From assembly GCF_002205895.1 (NCBI RefSeq), contig NZ_NJDE01000007.1, positions 310,001-374,000 on the forward strand: 64,000 nucleotides of DNA. Direction: 5' to 3'. The position numbers and the translations under genes are program-made. Positions 18,901 through 26,266 of the stretch are shown one piece after another (the stretch's first letter is position 1; every line of letters begins with the position of its first letter). The notes under the pieces are model-generated. The model worked only from the letters and a program-made list of their open reading frames with translations. It was not told the origin of the DNA and did not search any database. The DNA comes from Saccharibacillus sp. O23. Lineage in GTDB: Bacteria > Bacillota > Bacilli > Paenibacillales > Paenibacillaceae.

Positions 18901-19355
18901 TGCACGCGTTCGGCGGGCGCGCCGCTTTCCAGAACGTCGAAGTTTCGAGAGCCAAGCCCGCCAAGCTGCGCTCGTTCCCGATCTTGAACGAATCGTCGGG
19001 CCGCGCGCTTGCCGCTGCCGGCAAGGAACGCGGATCTGTCGTCGGCTTGACGACGATCGGCAGCGATGCCCCACTGTGGACGGCCGTTCCGACCGGCAGC
19101 CCGGACTGCTCGTTTTCTTTGCGAACGCCGGAAGGGTCGGCGCTCGATCTGGACGTCGGCCGCAGTACGATTCAGCTCTACGATTATCTGGGTTACGACA
19201 ATCAGCGCTGGCTGCTCCGCAAGGATACGCGAGGAACGGTTAAGATCGTCAACGTCTCCGGCGGTCTGGCTTTGACTGAAGCAGCGGACGGCAGTTTGAA
19301 GCCGGAACCGGTCCGCCAAGGAAACCGGGCACAGCAGTGGAAACTCGGGCATTAA
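15987..19355 (+). CDS. sacC: Secreted multidomain GH32 levanase
   Basis: A 1122-residue exported enzyme starting behind GAGGAGG. Residues 1-31 are a Sec signal peptide ending AAAAGGASTVFAEE. Next come a concanavalin-like domain (about 70-240) and the GH32 catalytic part with nucleophile D262, D391 in FRDP and acid/base E442 in WECPDLF. A C-terminal beta-sandwich ends near 735. There follow a Big2-like Ig domain (about 740-830), a second concanavalin-like domain (835-985) and a ricin-like beta-trefoil carbohydrate-binding end (about 990-1122). The nucleophile motif reads SASDPNG rather than WMNDPNG. It should break extracellular levan or inulin into sugars for the importer upstream. No sortase or SLH anchor is seen. 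Confidence 0.92.
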   Translation: MKNISKFAALLCAAMMAGSAAAAGGASTVFAEEGGNVLAGKTTNHTAGNDADTQKETKSSTSPEAAASAEAAVWNSNLESVIIDQGSWITDSKGVRGTADADGTPALKVYASPNAETFVFAADLSPKSAAASAGLTFGAGADGRGGYAVWLDRENGRVRAAATGPDGSVLARSDASYPSEDGIRHRLEIRAEQNAVRVFVDGYAEPALELSGLAPGGTAAGLAVRSGEAVFQDTYLTPEEEYYGETYRPAYHYSPQRGSASDPNGMIYYKGEYHLFHQDGGRWAHAVSTDLLHWKSLPIALDWNKLGHIWSGSAIADPDNVSGLFDGSPDGGGLIAYYTSYNPDAPNGNQKIGLAYSSDRGRTWHYSEDRPIVIENPGKNGDDPGGWDFRDPKVVRDEDNGRWIMVVSGGDHIRFFSSTNLTDWTLTDNFGYGEYVRGGVWECPDLFKLPVQGTDESRWVLMISTGANPATQGSDAEYFVGRLTEDGKFVNDNPAGKVLRTDYGKEFYASSSFADAPDGRRIVMAWMTNWDYPFAFPTAGWKGVLSLPRELSLTRTAEGIRLAQAPIEELAALRSELRSIGETTVNGDSPNPLQGLNAGAYEIEAELELPETGAADSFGFRVREGGGQFTDIRYSAAEEKLSLDRSASGIVDYSPLLSLRQEAKLPPESNGNKRIKLRIFVDESTVEVFAADGRTVFSDVIFPGTARRGMSFYAESGQVKIRSLNVYALGSVWKSEEPSRLVADETAIELGPQDSRTVFVSPYLSSSADAIAPTWTSSDLSVVSVSASSGGSAVLRAVGPGRASVTVSAANGFARAIPVTVYGGSFRSDLGALTIVPASAEWIVTEDGLRGGAQGDTTAVSEVKAGDFVYEADVKLDRAGGAASLLFRSDRTGGSAYYLNLDPNMQALRLFYKVGGSFAERQVLARYPAEIRSGGTYRLRVQAEGPRLRAWLDGRPAIDVRDGTFAEGRFGLHAFGGRAAFQNVEVSRAKPAKLRSFPILNESSGRALAAAGKERGSVVGLTTIGSDAPLWTAVPTGSPDCSFSLRTPEGSALDLDVGRSTIQLYDYLGYDNQRWLLRKDTRGTVKIVNVSGGLALTEAADGSLKPEPVRQGNRAQQWKLGH

Positions 19356-19370
19356 GCGCAAGGTCATCCG

Positions 19371-19409
19371 AACTCTTTCTTCCGCTTGCCCGGAAGAAAG
19401 AGTTTTTTT
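19371..19409 (+). terminator. Intrinsic terminator of the levanase gene
   Basis: A perfect 14-bp stem (AACTCTTTCTTCCG with its complement) around CTTGCC is followed by a T run. Confidence 0.9.
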
Positions 19410-19454
19410 GCTTGCGGCAAAGCCGTTCCGCGAAGAATCGGACTTTCGGAGCCA

Positions 19455-19599
19455 GTACGCTGACCGCGAACAAGGTAAGGTTTCGCCCTCCGAGATTTCG
19501 TACCTAACCCGTGTACGAAGTCTCCGACGGAAAACCCGCTTGAACCGTGCGCGTTTCCGAAGGGCTCAAACCTTTGATTGGATGCGGTCAACTCACTCG
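19455..19599. repeat. Intergenic repeat element, copy B
   Basis: About 145 bp. It opens GTACGCTGACCGC and closes TGCGGTCAACTCACTCG. Relative to copy C it carries about 40 extra bases near the left end. It directly abuts copy C, sharing the junction G. Confidence 0.8.
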
Positions 19600-19702
19600 T
19601 ACGCTGACCGCAGATAATGTAAGGTTTCGCCCTTCGGAACCCCGCTTGAACCGTGCGCGTTTCCGAAAGGCTCAAACCTTTGATTGGATGCGGTCATCTT
19701 AC
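19599..19702. repeat. Intergenic repeat element, copy C
   Basis: About 104 bp and nearly identical to copy B over its right two thirds (CGTGCGCGTTTCCGAA, CTCAAACCTTTGATTGG). The left end and the reverse complement of the right end agree over TGACCGCA, AAGGTTT and CCCTTC, giving a roughly 32-bp imperfect inverted repeat that should fold as a hairpin in RNA or single-stranded DNA. Confidence 0.8.
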
Positions 19703-19825
19703 AGCAGGAAATTTCGCCCTAAATGGACATGAATTATGCTACATTAATAACAGTCGAACAAGCAGGCAGCTTCTGCTTGTTCCGAAGAAGACAGCATTCG
19801 ATTGTCTATTGCGGGAGGGGCTAGA

Positions 19826-21199
19826 ATGTATTGCAGCCATTGCGGAACGAGTTTGCCTGAACATGCCGCATTCTGTCCGTCGTGCGGCACGCGCGTGCAG
19901 CCGGCAGGCACAGCACAAGGGGAAGAGAGCGCAAGAGCGCCATTTTCCGTCGATTTGACCAAGCCTTCCGGCGAATCCGGAAACGCCGGACTGGCGCAGC
20001 GGACACCGGAGACGGCGGAAACTTCGGATCGGATGCCAGAGACGGCGGGAACGCCGGAACTGCCGTCTGCGCCGGCCGTGCCGAGAATGACGCGAACGCC
20101 GGATCGGCTCGCCGAAGCCGGTCCGCCCGGAGAGCCGCGTGCCAAGCGCAAAAGCGGCTCCCGCCATTTGATGTGGATCATCCCGACGCTGCTGCTGGGC
20201 ATCGGCGCGGGCGGCGTCTACATGCTGTACGAGCGTGAAGCCGGCCTGAACGAGCAGGCGTCGGCGCTGCATCAGGAAGCCGGCAAGCTTGCGCTGGACG
20301 GCAAATACGCCGAAGCGTTGGCGAAGCTGGACCGCACGTCGGAACTGCGTCCCGAGTTCGCCGCCGCGGATACCGACCGGACGCTGATCGAGACCGCGCA
20401 GCGCGTGAACGACAAGCTGGGCAGCGTGTCCGCGCAACTGAAGCAGAATCAGTTGGACGCGGCGGAGAAGTCGCTCGGCGTGCTGGAAGATTCACTGGGC
20501 AAACGCGGCGAGCCGTTGTTCGACCGGGTCAAAAAGACGGCGGCCGAGACGCGCGACCGTCTGTCCGTACTGCGCGTCAAACAGGAGATCGACAAGCTGG
20601 AAGACATCGAAGCGCTGGCTTACAAGCTGCACGAAGTCGACCGCTTGGCGACGGCCGAAGCCGGCGAAGTGCATAAGCTGATCGTGAGCCGGATCGCGTC
20701 GATCAGCGGCAAGAAAGCCGAAGAATTGCTGAAGGACAAAAGTTTCGGCGAGGCCTCGGACATGGTGAAGCAGGGGCTGCAATACGCGTCGAAAGACAAG
20801 AATCTGCTGGCGCTTCAAGAGCGGATCGATTCCGAGCAGTCGGCGTTCGAAGCGGCCGAACAAGCGCGCATCGAGCGCGCGGAGCAGCAGGCGCAGGCGG
20901 ACGACCTGAATAATCGGACGGCGGCGGTTCAAGTCGGCGACCTGACCGCGTCCGTCTCGGAATACGGCGATATCACGACGACCGGCACGGTCACGAACGT
21001 GGCGACCCGCCCGATCTACGAAATCGAAATCCATTATTCCGCCTATGACGCTTCGGGCGCTTATCTGTTCTCTTCGTCGACCTTCGCTTCGCCGTATACG
21101 CTCGCTCCGGGCGAGAGCGGGACGTTCAGCGCTTACGATTACGGCTGGTACGACAACGTGAACATCCAAGTCGACCATGTCACTTGGTACTTGCAGTAG
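19826..21199 (+). CDS. Membrane-anchored zinc-ribbon protein with FxLYD-like C-terminal domain
   Basis: ATG 19826 follows GGGAGGGG and gives 457 residues. The N-terminus is a zinc ribbon with two CxxC pairs (MYCSHCG, FCPSCG). Next comes a Pro/Thr/Glu-rich linker, then one membrane helix near residues 115-135 (HLMWIIPTLLLGIGAGG). A long helical, probably coiled-coil region of about 220 residues follows, and finally a beta-rich FxLYD-type domain. The ribbon should be cytoplasmic and the rest outside. It forms a pair with an HtrA-like protease 12 bases downstream. The architecture resembles envelope-stress zinc-ribbon proteins, but its role is not established from sequence. Confidence 0.8.
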   Translation: MYCSHCGTSLPEHAAFCPSCGTRVQPAGTAQGEESARAPFSVDLTKPSGESGNAGLAQRTPETAETSDRMPETAGTPELPSAPAVPRMTRTPDRLAEAGPPGEPRAKRKSGSRHLMWIIPTLLLGIGAGGVYMLYEREAGLNEQASALHQEAGKLALDGKYAEALAKLDRTSELRPEFAAADTDRTLIETAQRVNDKLGSVSAQLKQNQLDAAEKSLGVLEDSLGKRGEPLFDRVKKTAAETRDRLSVLRVKQEIDKLEDIEALAYKLHEVDRLATAEAGEVHKLIVSRIASISGKKAEELLKDKSFGEASDMVKQGLQYASKDKNLLALQERIDSEQSAFEAAEQARIERAEQQAQADDLNNRTAAVQVGDLTASVSEYGDITTTGTVTNVATRPIYEIEIHYSAYDASGAYLFSSSTFASPYTLAPGESGTFSAYDYGWYDNVNIQVDHVTWYLQ

Positions 21200-21211
21200 A
21201 GGAGGATCGAC

Positions 21212-22348
21212 ATGAAAAAAGGATGGATATTCAGCGGTCTCGCCTCTGTGTTGATCGCGGCCGGAGCCGGAGGCGCTGCTTGGTACGTGATGGATCGCGT
21301 TCCGGCGGAACTGGACGCCAAGCCGCTGCTGGCCGTACCGGTCGGGCAGAAAACGGCGGTCGCCGCCCAATCGGCCAAGCCCGCTACGCTCAAAGACGTG
21401 ATCGCCGAGACGCAGAAAAGAGTAGTCATGATCGAATTGGAAGACTCGCTTGGCTCCGGTTTTCTGTATAACGACAAAGGCGACGTCATCACGAACGCGC
21501 ATGTCGTGGAAGGCGCGCGCAAAGTCAAAGTCAAAACGGCGGATGCGCGCATCTTGGACGGCGAGGTAATCGGAGCCGGAACGGAGACCGACGTCGCGGT
21601 GGTGAGAGTACCCGAACTGGTCGGAACCAAACCGCTCGAACTGGCGGACAAAGCCGCGGAGATCGGCGACGAAGTGTTGGCGCTGGGCAGTCCGCTCGGC
21701 TTGCAGAATACGGTCACGACGGGGATCGTCAGCGGCACCGGCCGCGACTTCACGATCGATCCTTACGTCTACAACAACCTCTACCAGATCTCCGCGCCGA
21801 TCGCGCCGGGCAACAGCGGAGGGCCGCTCGTCGACGCGAAGACGGGAACGGTGCTCGGCATCAATTCGGCGGTCATGTCGGAGCAGAATTCGATCGGGTT
21901 CAGCATGCCGATCACCGGCGTTCGGGAGACGGTCGAGAAATGGTCGAAAAATCCGGGAACCGATCTGCCCGAGATCGCTTCGAACGACGGCGGAGACGAC
22001 GTGGACGCTTGGACGATCGCGGAAGAAGCCGAATACGTGGTCGCGGCGTATTACGACAGCTTGTCCGCCAAAGATTACGTGACGGCGTATTCGTATCTGG
22101 GCAGCAGTTGGCAGGCGGGAACGGATTATAACGATTTTCGCGACGGTTACTTGAACACCGGGACGATTCAGGTCGATTCGATCTCGTCCGAGCAGGACGG
22201 AGACCGGGTAGCCGTCACGATCGAGATCACGGCGGAAGAATTTACGGATGCCGGTACCGTCTATACGCCTTACAGACTGACGTATCAGGTCGGCTACGAG
22301 AACGACGCGGTAAAGATCTTCAGCGGCAAAGGCAAGAAGATTTCCTGA
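21212..22348 (+). CDS. Membrane-anchored trypsin-like serine protease (HtrA/S1C type) without PDZ domain
   Basis: A 378-residue protein with an N-terminal membrane anchor (residues 5-26) and a complete S1C triad: H97 in TNAHVVE, D127 in TETDVAVVR and S202 in APGNSGGPLV. Standard HtrA proteins end in PDZ domains. Here the last 110 or so residues form a different domain (VVAAYYDSLSAKDYVTAYSY onwards) that looks like an NTF2-type fold. It is preceded by GAGGAGG and is co-transcribed with the zinc-ribbon gene. The protease domain faces outside. Substrates are probably misfolded or partner envelope proteins, an inference from the family. Confidence 0.87.
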   Translation: MKKGWIFSGLASVLIAAGAGGAAWYVMDRVPAELDAKPLLAVPVGQKTAVAAQSAKPATLKDVIAETQKRVVMIELEDSLGSGFLYNDKGDVITNAHVVEGARKVKVKTADARILDGEVIGAGTETDVAVVRVPELVGTKPLELADKAAEIGDEVLALGSPLGLQNTVTTGIVSGTGRDFTIDPYVYNNLYQISAPIAPGNSGGPLVDAKTGTVLGINSAVMSEQNSIGFSMPITGVRETVEKWSKNPGTDLPEIASNDGGDDVDAWTIAEEAEYVVAAYYDSLSAKDYVTAYSYLGSSWQAGTDYNDFRDGYLNTGTIQVDSISSEQDGDRVAVTIEITAEEFTDAGTVYTPYRLTYQVGYENDAVKIFSGKGKKIS

Positions 22349-22440
22349 CCGACGTCTTCGAGGCTTCCTTGCAAAAAACTGTTCGTCCGTCCGAAACCGG
22401 GGTAATGGAAAGCAGAGCATTCCCGGCAGGGCGACCCGTA

Positions 22441-22466
22441 CGGCACCCGTTAAGGGTGCCGTTTTT
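22441..22466 (+). terminator. Intrinsic terminator of the zinc-ribbon/protease unit
   Basis: CGGCACCC-GTTA-GGGTGCCG followed by TTTTTG forms a compact GC-rich hairpin. Confidence 0.9.
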
Positions 22467-22545
22467 GTTGTGCGGATCGACGCATTAACCGCTTTCAATC
22501 TTCTTCTTTACAATTTTGTGACAAGAGGAGTAAGATAAAAGAGGA

Positions 22546-22561
22546 AGTTGTATACAGGTAT
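22546..22561. promoter_or_regulatory. GntR operator upstream of gnd
   Basis: AGTTGTATACAGGTAT matches the Bacillus GntR operator core ACTTGTATACAAGTAT at 14 of 16 positions. It overlaps a possible -10 box TATACT (22559-22564). It fits repression of gnd relieved by gluconate. Confidence 0.75.
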
Positions 22562-22640
22562 ACTAGTTGCATGGGTTTAATTTTATGATCGCCGGACGGC
22601 CAAGACGGCATCCGGCGATCCGAATAAAGGAGCGAGCAGC

Positions 22641-23540
22641 ATGAAAATCGGAATGATCGGCCTCGGCAAGATGGGCTATAACTTGGTACTGAACCTGTTG
22701 GAGAACGGACATCAAGTCGTCGTGAACGACGTCAACCCGGAACCGGGACGCGAATTGGCGCAAAAAGGAGCAACCGCCGCCGATTCCGTAGCGGAACTGG
22801 TAGCGGGGCTCGAGAAGCCGCGCGTCGTATGGGTGATGGTTCCGGCAGGACGAATCGTCGACGGCGTGCTGGACGGTCTGTCGGAACTGCTGGAAGAAGG
22901 CGACATCGTGATCGACGGCGGCAACTCGCAGTACAAAGATTCGATCCGCCGTTCCGAGACGCTGGGCCGCAAAGGCATCTTCTTCTTCGACGCGGGCACG
23001 AGCGGCGGCATGTCCGGCGCGCAGAACGGCGGCTGCTTCATGATCGGCGGCGACAAAGAAGCGTTCAAGATCATCGAACCGCTGTTCAAAGATCTCGCCG
23101 TGGAAAACGGATATCTCTATACCGGACCGAGCGGCAGCGGACATTATCTCAAAATGGTGCATAACGGCATCGAATACGGCATGATGCAGGCGATCGGCGA
23201 AGGATTCGAAGTGCTGGAGAAAAGCGCGTTCGATTACGATCACGAAGCGGTAGCCCGCGTCTGGTCGAACGGCTCGGTCATCCGCGGTTGGCTGATGGAA
23301 CTGACGGAGAACGCCTTTTCCAAAGACCCGAATCTCGACGAGATCAAAGGCGTCATGCAGAGTTCGGGCGAAGGCAAATGGACGGTACAGGAAGCGCTCG
23401 ATCTCGAAGTGAGCACGCCGGTCATCGCGCTGTCGCTGCTGATGCGCTACCGCTCGCTGGAGAACGACACGTTCCACGGCAAAGTGGTCGCGGCGCTGCG
23501 CAACGAGTTCGGCGGACACGCGGTCGTCAAAGACAACTGA
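22641..23540 (+). CDS. gnd: 6-phosphogluconate dehydrogenase, short (YqeC/GndA-like) form
   Basis: This 299-residue enzyme oxidatively decarboxylates 6-phosphogluconate to ribulose 5-phosphate. The N-terminal nucleotide-binding fold starts MKIGMIGLGKMGYNL. The NAD preference is suggested by the acidic VNDVNPEPG after the second strand, where NADP enzymes carry R/T. Substrate motifs are IDGGNSQYKDS, DAGTSGGMSGAQNGG and the catalytic KMVHNGIEYG. It is shorter than the 470-residue classic form, as expected for this class. AAAGGAGC precedes ATG. It uses the product of the gluconokinase encoded 4 kb downstream, and a GntR operator lies in its promoter. Confidence 0.92.
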   Translation: MKIGMIGLGKMGYNLVLNLLENGHQVVVNDVNPEPGRELAQKGATAADSVAELVAGLEKPRVVWVMVPAGRIVDGVLDGLSELLEEGDIVIDGGNSQYKDSIRRSETLGRKGIFFFDAGTSGGMSGAQNGGCFMIGGDKEAFKIIEPLFKDLAVENGYLYTGPSGSGHYLKMVHNGIEYGMMQAIGEGFEVLEKSAFDYDHEAVARVWSNGSVIRGWLMELTENAFSKDPNLDEIKGVMQSSGEGKWTVQEALDLEVSTPVIALSLLMRYRSLENDTFHGKVVAALRNEFGGHAVVKDN

Positions 23541-23602
23541 TCGCCTGCCGTTCCCGCTCGTCCGAAGCTCCCGCGTCAGCGGAACTCGGCCGGCAAGTAT
23601 GC

Positions 23603-23839
23603 TAGGGCGTGTACGCAAACTTCGAAGGAAGCAGATTTAGGCGAATTTTCGTTCTCCGCAAGGAAGGGTTCCGAAGGCGTGCCGGGGCACGTCAAGGGGC
23701 ACTGACGCCCGTTGGCGATTCGGTCGTGCTTCTGGAGCGAATCCATTGCGGGTTCGGTTATGCTTCTGGAGCGAATCCGGCGCTGGAGGGCGAAAAGGCG
23801 GCTAAAGATGCACGTCGTTAAGTTTGCGTACACGGCCTA
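23603..23839. mobile_element. MITE-like element, 237 bp with near-perfect 20-bp terminal inverted repeats
   Basis: The left end TAGGGCGTGTACGCAAACTT and the reverse complement of the right end differ at one base in 20. The outermost bases are TA on both sides, which would fit TA target duplication by an IS630/Tc1-like transposase. There is no transposase inside. Two short direct repeats (GCTTCTGGAGCGAATCC) occur internally. It lies between gnd and gntR. Confidence 0.7.
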
Positions 23840-23915
23840 TAATCAGGAAAGGGCATCCGCGGCGGGAAGCGTCACTCTTTTCGCCGCGGGCCAATTCGGT
23901 AACGGGGGTTTGACC

Positions 23916-24587
23916 ATGCAATATCCTTCCGCTTGGCTCCAGGGCGCTTCGCTCGGCGAGTCGATCGCCAGCCGGCTGCGGCTGCAAATTATCAACGAAG
24001 AGATCAAGCCGGGCGAAGTGATCTCGGAGAACCGCGTCGCGGAGACGTTCGGTACCAGCCGTTCGCCCGTGCGCGAAGCGCTGAAGATGCTGGCCGGCGA
24101 AGGGCTGATCCGTCTGGAACGGATGGGCGCGGTCGTCGTGGGGCTGAATCTCGAAGACGTGAAGGAGCTGTACGACGTTCGTTACTTGATCGAGAGTTTC
24201 GCGCAGCAGCGTCTGGCCGGCCGCGACAACGCGGCGCTCGTCTCGCAGCTCGAACAGGGGATCGACCGGATGAAACTGGCGGCGAAGCACGGAGATTACG
24301 TGGAATTCGCGTATCAGGACTTTTCGTTCCATGAGCGGATCGTGACGGAAGCGCGGCATACCCGGATTCTGCATCTGTGGAACAGCATTCGCCCGATCGT
24401 CATGACCGTGATTCTGCTGACGACGGAACAAGGATTCAAGCAGGGCGAGGAGCGGATGCATTGGGTCGCGGACAAGCACCGGATGGTGATCGAAGGATTG
24501 CGTTCGGGCAGCGCCGACAAGATTCGCGAAGTGGTGAAAGCTTACTTCGACGATTCCGGCGAGACGTTGAACCGCAGCCTGCATTGA
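23916..24587 (+). CDS. gntR: Gluconate operon repressor GntR (FadR-type GntR family)
   Basis: ATG 23916 after GGGGGTT gives 223 residues, close to the 243 of Bacillus GntR. Upstream in-frame extension enters the MITE-like element and was rejected. The N-terminus is a winged helix (LRLQIINEEIKPGEVISENR, then TSRSPVREALKML). The C-terminal half is an all-helical FCD ligand-binding domain (DVRYLIESFAQQRL, FHERIVTEARHTRIL). It should repress gnd and gntP until gluconate binds. Two operators of the expected sequence occur in the window, in front of those genes. Confidence 0.9.
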   Translation: MQYPSAWLQGASLGESIASRLRLQIINEEIKPGEVISENRVAETFGTSRSPVREALKMLAGEGLIRLERMGAVVVGLNLEDVKELYDVRYLIESFAQQRLAGRDNAALVSQLEQGIDRMKLAAKHGDYVEFAYQDFSFHERIVTEARHTRILHLWNSIRPIVMTVILLTTEQGFKQGEERMHWVADKHRMVIEGLRSGSADKIREVVKAYFDDSGETLNRSLH

Positions 24588-24640
24588 CGAAGGGCAGAGC
24601 TCGAACGTCAAGACAAGATCGTCTTCTCGAACGGGTTGAA

Positions 24641-24673
24641 CAGGAAAAAGCTCGAAAAAACGGCTTTTTCCTG
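24641..24673 (+). terminator. Hairpin after gntR, possible terminator
   Basis: CAGGAAAAAGC ... GCTTTTTCCTG forms an 11-bp stem whose distal arm contains five T. It separates gntR from the gntP promoter region. Confidence 0.55.
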
Positions 24674-24677
24674 ACCA

Positions 24678-24693
24678 ACTTGTCGACAAGTAT
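24678..24693. promoter_or_regulatory. GntR operator upstream of gntP
   Basis: ACTTGTCGACAAGTAT matches the Bacillus GntR operator core at 14 of 16 positions, with a perfect ACTTGTCGACAAGT palindrome. Confidence 0.8.
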
Positions 24694-24749
24694 ACCGACT
24701 TAAAAAGCAAGCTTATTGTTGACGCGGAACTTTTTGTTCGGAATCTTTT

Positions 24750-24764
24750 ATGTAAGCGTTACGA
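24750..24764 (+). promoter_or_regulatory. Candidate CcpA cre site upstream of gntP
   Basis: ATGTAAGCGTTACGA fits WTGNAANCGNWNNCW at 14 of 15 positions. Gluconate operons are known targets of catabolite repression in Bacillus. Confidence 0.5.
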
Positions 24765-24816
24765 AAATAAAATCCGGCATCCGAAGGCGGAGCCGTCAGC
24801 CATGAAGGAGGATCTT

Positions 24817-26178
24817 ATGGAAAGTTTGTTCGGACTCAGTCATAACGCGACGCTGCTCGTATGGACGGCGATCGCGATCGTATTCTTGATTCTGCTGATC
24901 GCCAAATATAAATGGAACCCGTTCGTCACGCTCCTGATGTCCGCGCTGATTCTGGGTCTGCTGTCCGGCATGGAAGCGCAGAAGCTGATCAAGTCGGTCA
25001 CCGGCGGTCTCGGCGGTACGTTGGGTACGATCGCGATCGTCATCGGTCTCGGCACGATGCTCGGCAAGATGATGGCCGAATCCGGCGGCGCGGAACGCAT
25101 CGCCAATACGCTGATCGATAAATTCGGCGTCAAAAGGGTGCATTGGGCGATGGTCATCGTCGGCTTTATCGTCGGTATTCCGGTGTTCTTCGAAGTCGGC
25201 GTCATCCTGCTGATCCCGATCATCTTCCTCGTCGCGCGCAAAACGGGCATGTCGCTGCTGCATATCGGGATTCCGATTCTCGCCGGCTTGTCGACGGTGC
25301 ACGGACTCGTGCCGCCGCATCCGGCGCCGATGATCGCGATCGACGCGTTCGGCGCGAATCTGGGCACGACCATTCTGTACGCGCTGATCGTCGGCATTCC
25401 GACCGCGATCATCGCGGGTCCGGTGTTCGGCAAGTTTATCGGCAAACGCATTCTCGTGACGCCGCCTGCCGAGCTGGCCGACCAGTTCTCGGCCAAAAAT
25501 TCGGAGAACCTGCCGGGCTTCGGCATCACGCTGTTCACGATTCTGCTGCCGGTGCTGCTGATGCTGCTCGGCTCGATCGCCGGCATCGTCGATCCGGAAG
25601 GAACGAGCGGCTTCACGCACTTCGCCGAATTCGTCGGCCACGAAGTCATCGCGCTGCTGATCTCGGCGGTATTCTCGTTCTTCTCGCTCGGCTTCGCCCG
25701 CGGCTTCACCAAAGCGGACATCTCCAAATTCACGAGCGAATGCTTGGCGCCGACCGCTTCGATCATCTTGATCATCGGCGGCGGCGGGGCGTTCAAGCAG
25801 GTGCTGATCGACAGCGGCGTAGGCGACGCGATCGCGGCGCTGGCCAGCCAATCGCATATCAACGTCATTCTGTTCGCTTGGCTCGTGGCCGCGCTGATCC
25901 GCGTCGCGACGGGATCGGCCACGGTCGCCATGACGACGGCGGCGGGGATCGTCGCGCCGGTGTTGGCCGTATCGACCGGCGTCAATATCGAACTGGTCGT
26001 GCTGGCGACGGGCGCGGGTTCGCTCGTGCTGTCGCACGTCAACGACGCCGGCTTCTGGATGATCAAAGAATTCTTCGGCATGACCGTCGTCCAGACGTTG
26101 AAATCGTGGACCGCGATGGAGACGATCTTGTCGGTCGTCGGATTAATCTTTATTCTTATCTTGAGCGTATTTGTTTAA
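24817..26178 (+). CDS. gntP: Gluconate:H+ symporter GntP
   Basis: A 453-residue polytopic membrane protein with about 12 hydrophobic segments. It carries the GntP-family features GLGTMLGKMMAESGGAERIA near the N-terminus, the LVPPHPAP loop in the middle, and RVATGSATVAMTTAAG followed by SHVNDAGFW near the end. It imports gluconate with protons. ATG 24817 was chosen because AAGGAGG lies eight bases upstream; the earlier in-frame ATG at 24802 overlaps that ribosome binding site. It is followed after 88 bases by gluconokinase. Confidence 0.95.
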   Translation: MESLFGLSHNATLLVWTAIAIVFLILLIAKYKWNPFVTLLMSALILGLLSGMEAQKLIKSVTGGLGGTLGTIAIVIGLGTMLGKMMAESGGAERIANTLIDKFGVKRVHWAMVIVGFIVGIPVFFEVGVILLIPIIFLVARKTGMSLLHIGIPILAGLSTVHGLVPPHPAPMIAIDAFGANLGTTILYALIVGIPTAIIAGPVFGKFIGKRILVTPPAELADQFSAKNSENLPGFGITLFTILLPVLLMLLGSIAGIVDPEGTSGFTHFAEFVGHEVIALLISAVFSFFSLGFARGFTKADISKFTSECLAPTASIILIIGGGGAFKQVLIDSGVGDAIAALASQSHINVILFAWLVAALIRVATGSATVAMTTAAGIVAPVLAVSTGVNIELVVLATGAGSLVLSHVNDAGFWMIKEFFGMTVVQTLKSWTAMETILSVVGLIFILILSVFV

Positions 26179-26266
26179 TAGATAACTGAGACGAGAAAAT
26201 AAGCAGGCAAAAGCGGGCCGGACCTCCGGCCTGCTTTGCCGCATTCGGAAGGAAGGTTGTCGCCAC

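Noticed and set aside
16161-19367. A 1068-codon open frame antisense to the levanase gene, and similar long antisense frames at 11003-12676, 12685-14430, 20492-22498, 24796-26081 and 56705-58870
   Set aside because: They mirror real genes, are rich in Arg/His/Gln with no family motif, lack ribosome binding sites, and arise from the GC-biased third codon position.
23609-23821. A 70-codon frame inside the MITE-like element
   Set aside because: It starts and ends in the inverted repeats, has no ribosome binding site, and is better explained as part of the non-coding element.
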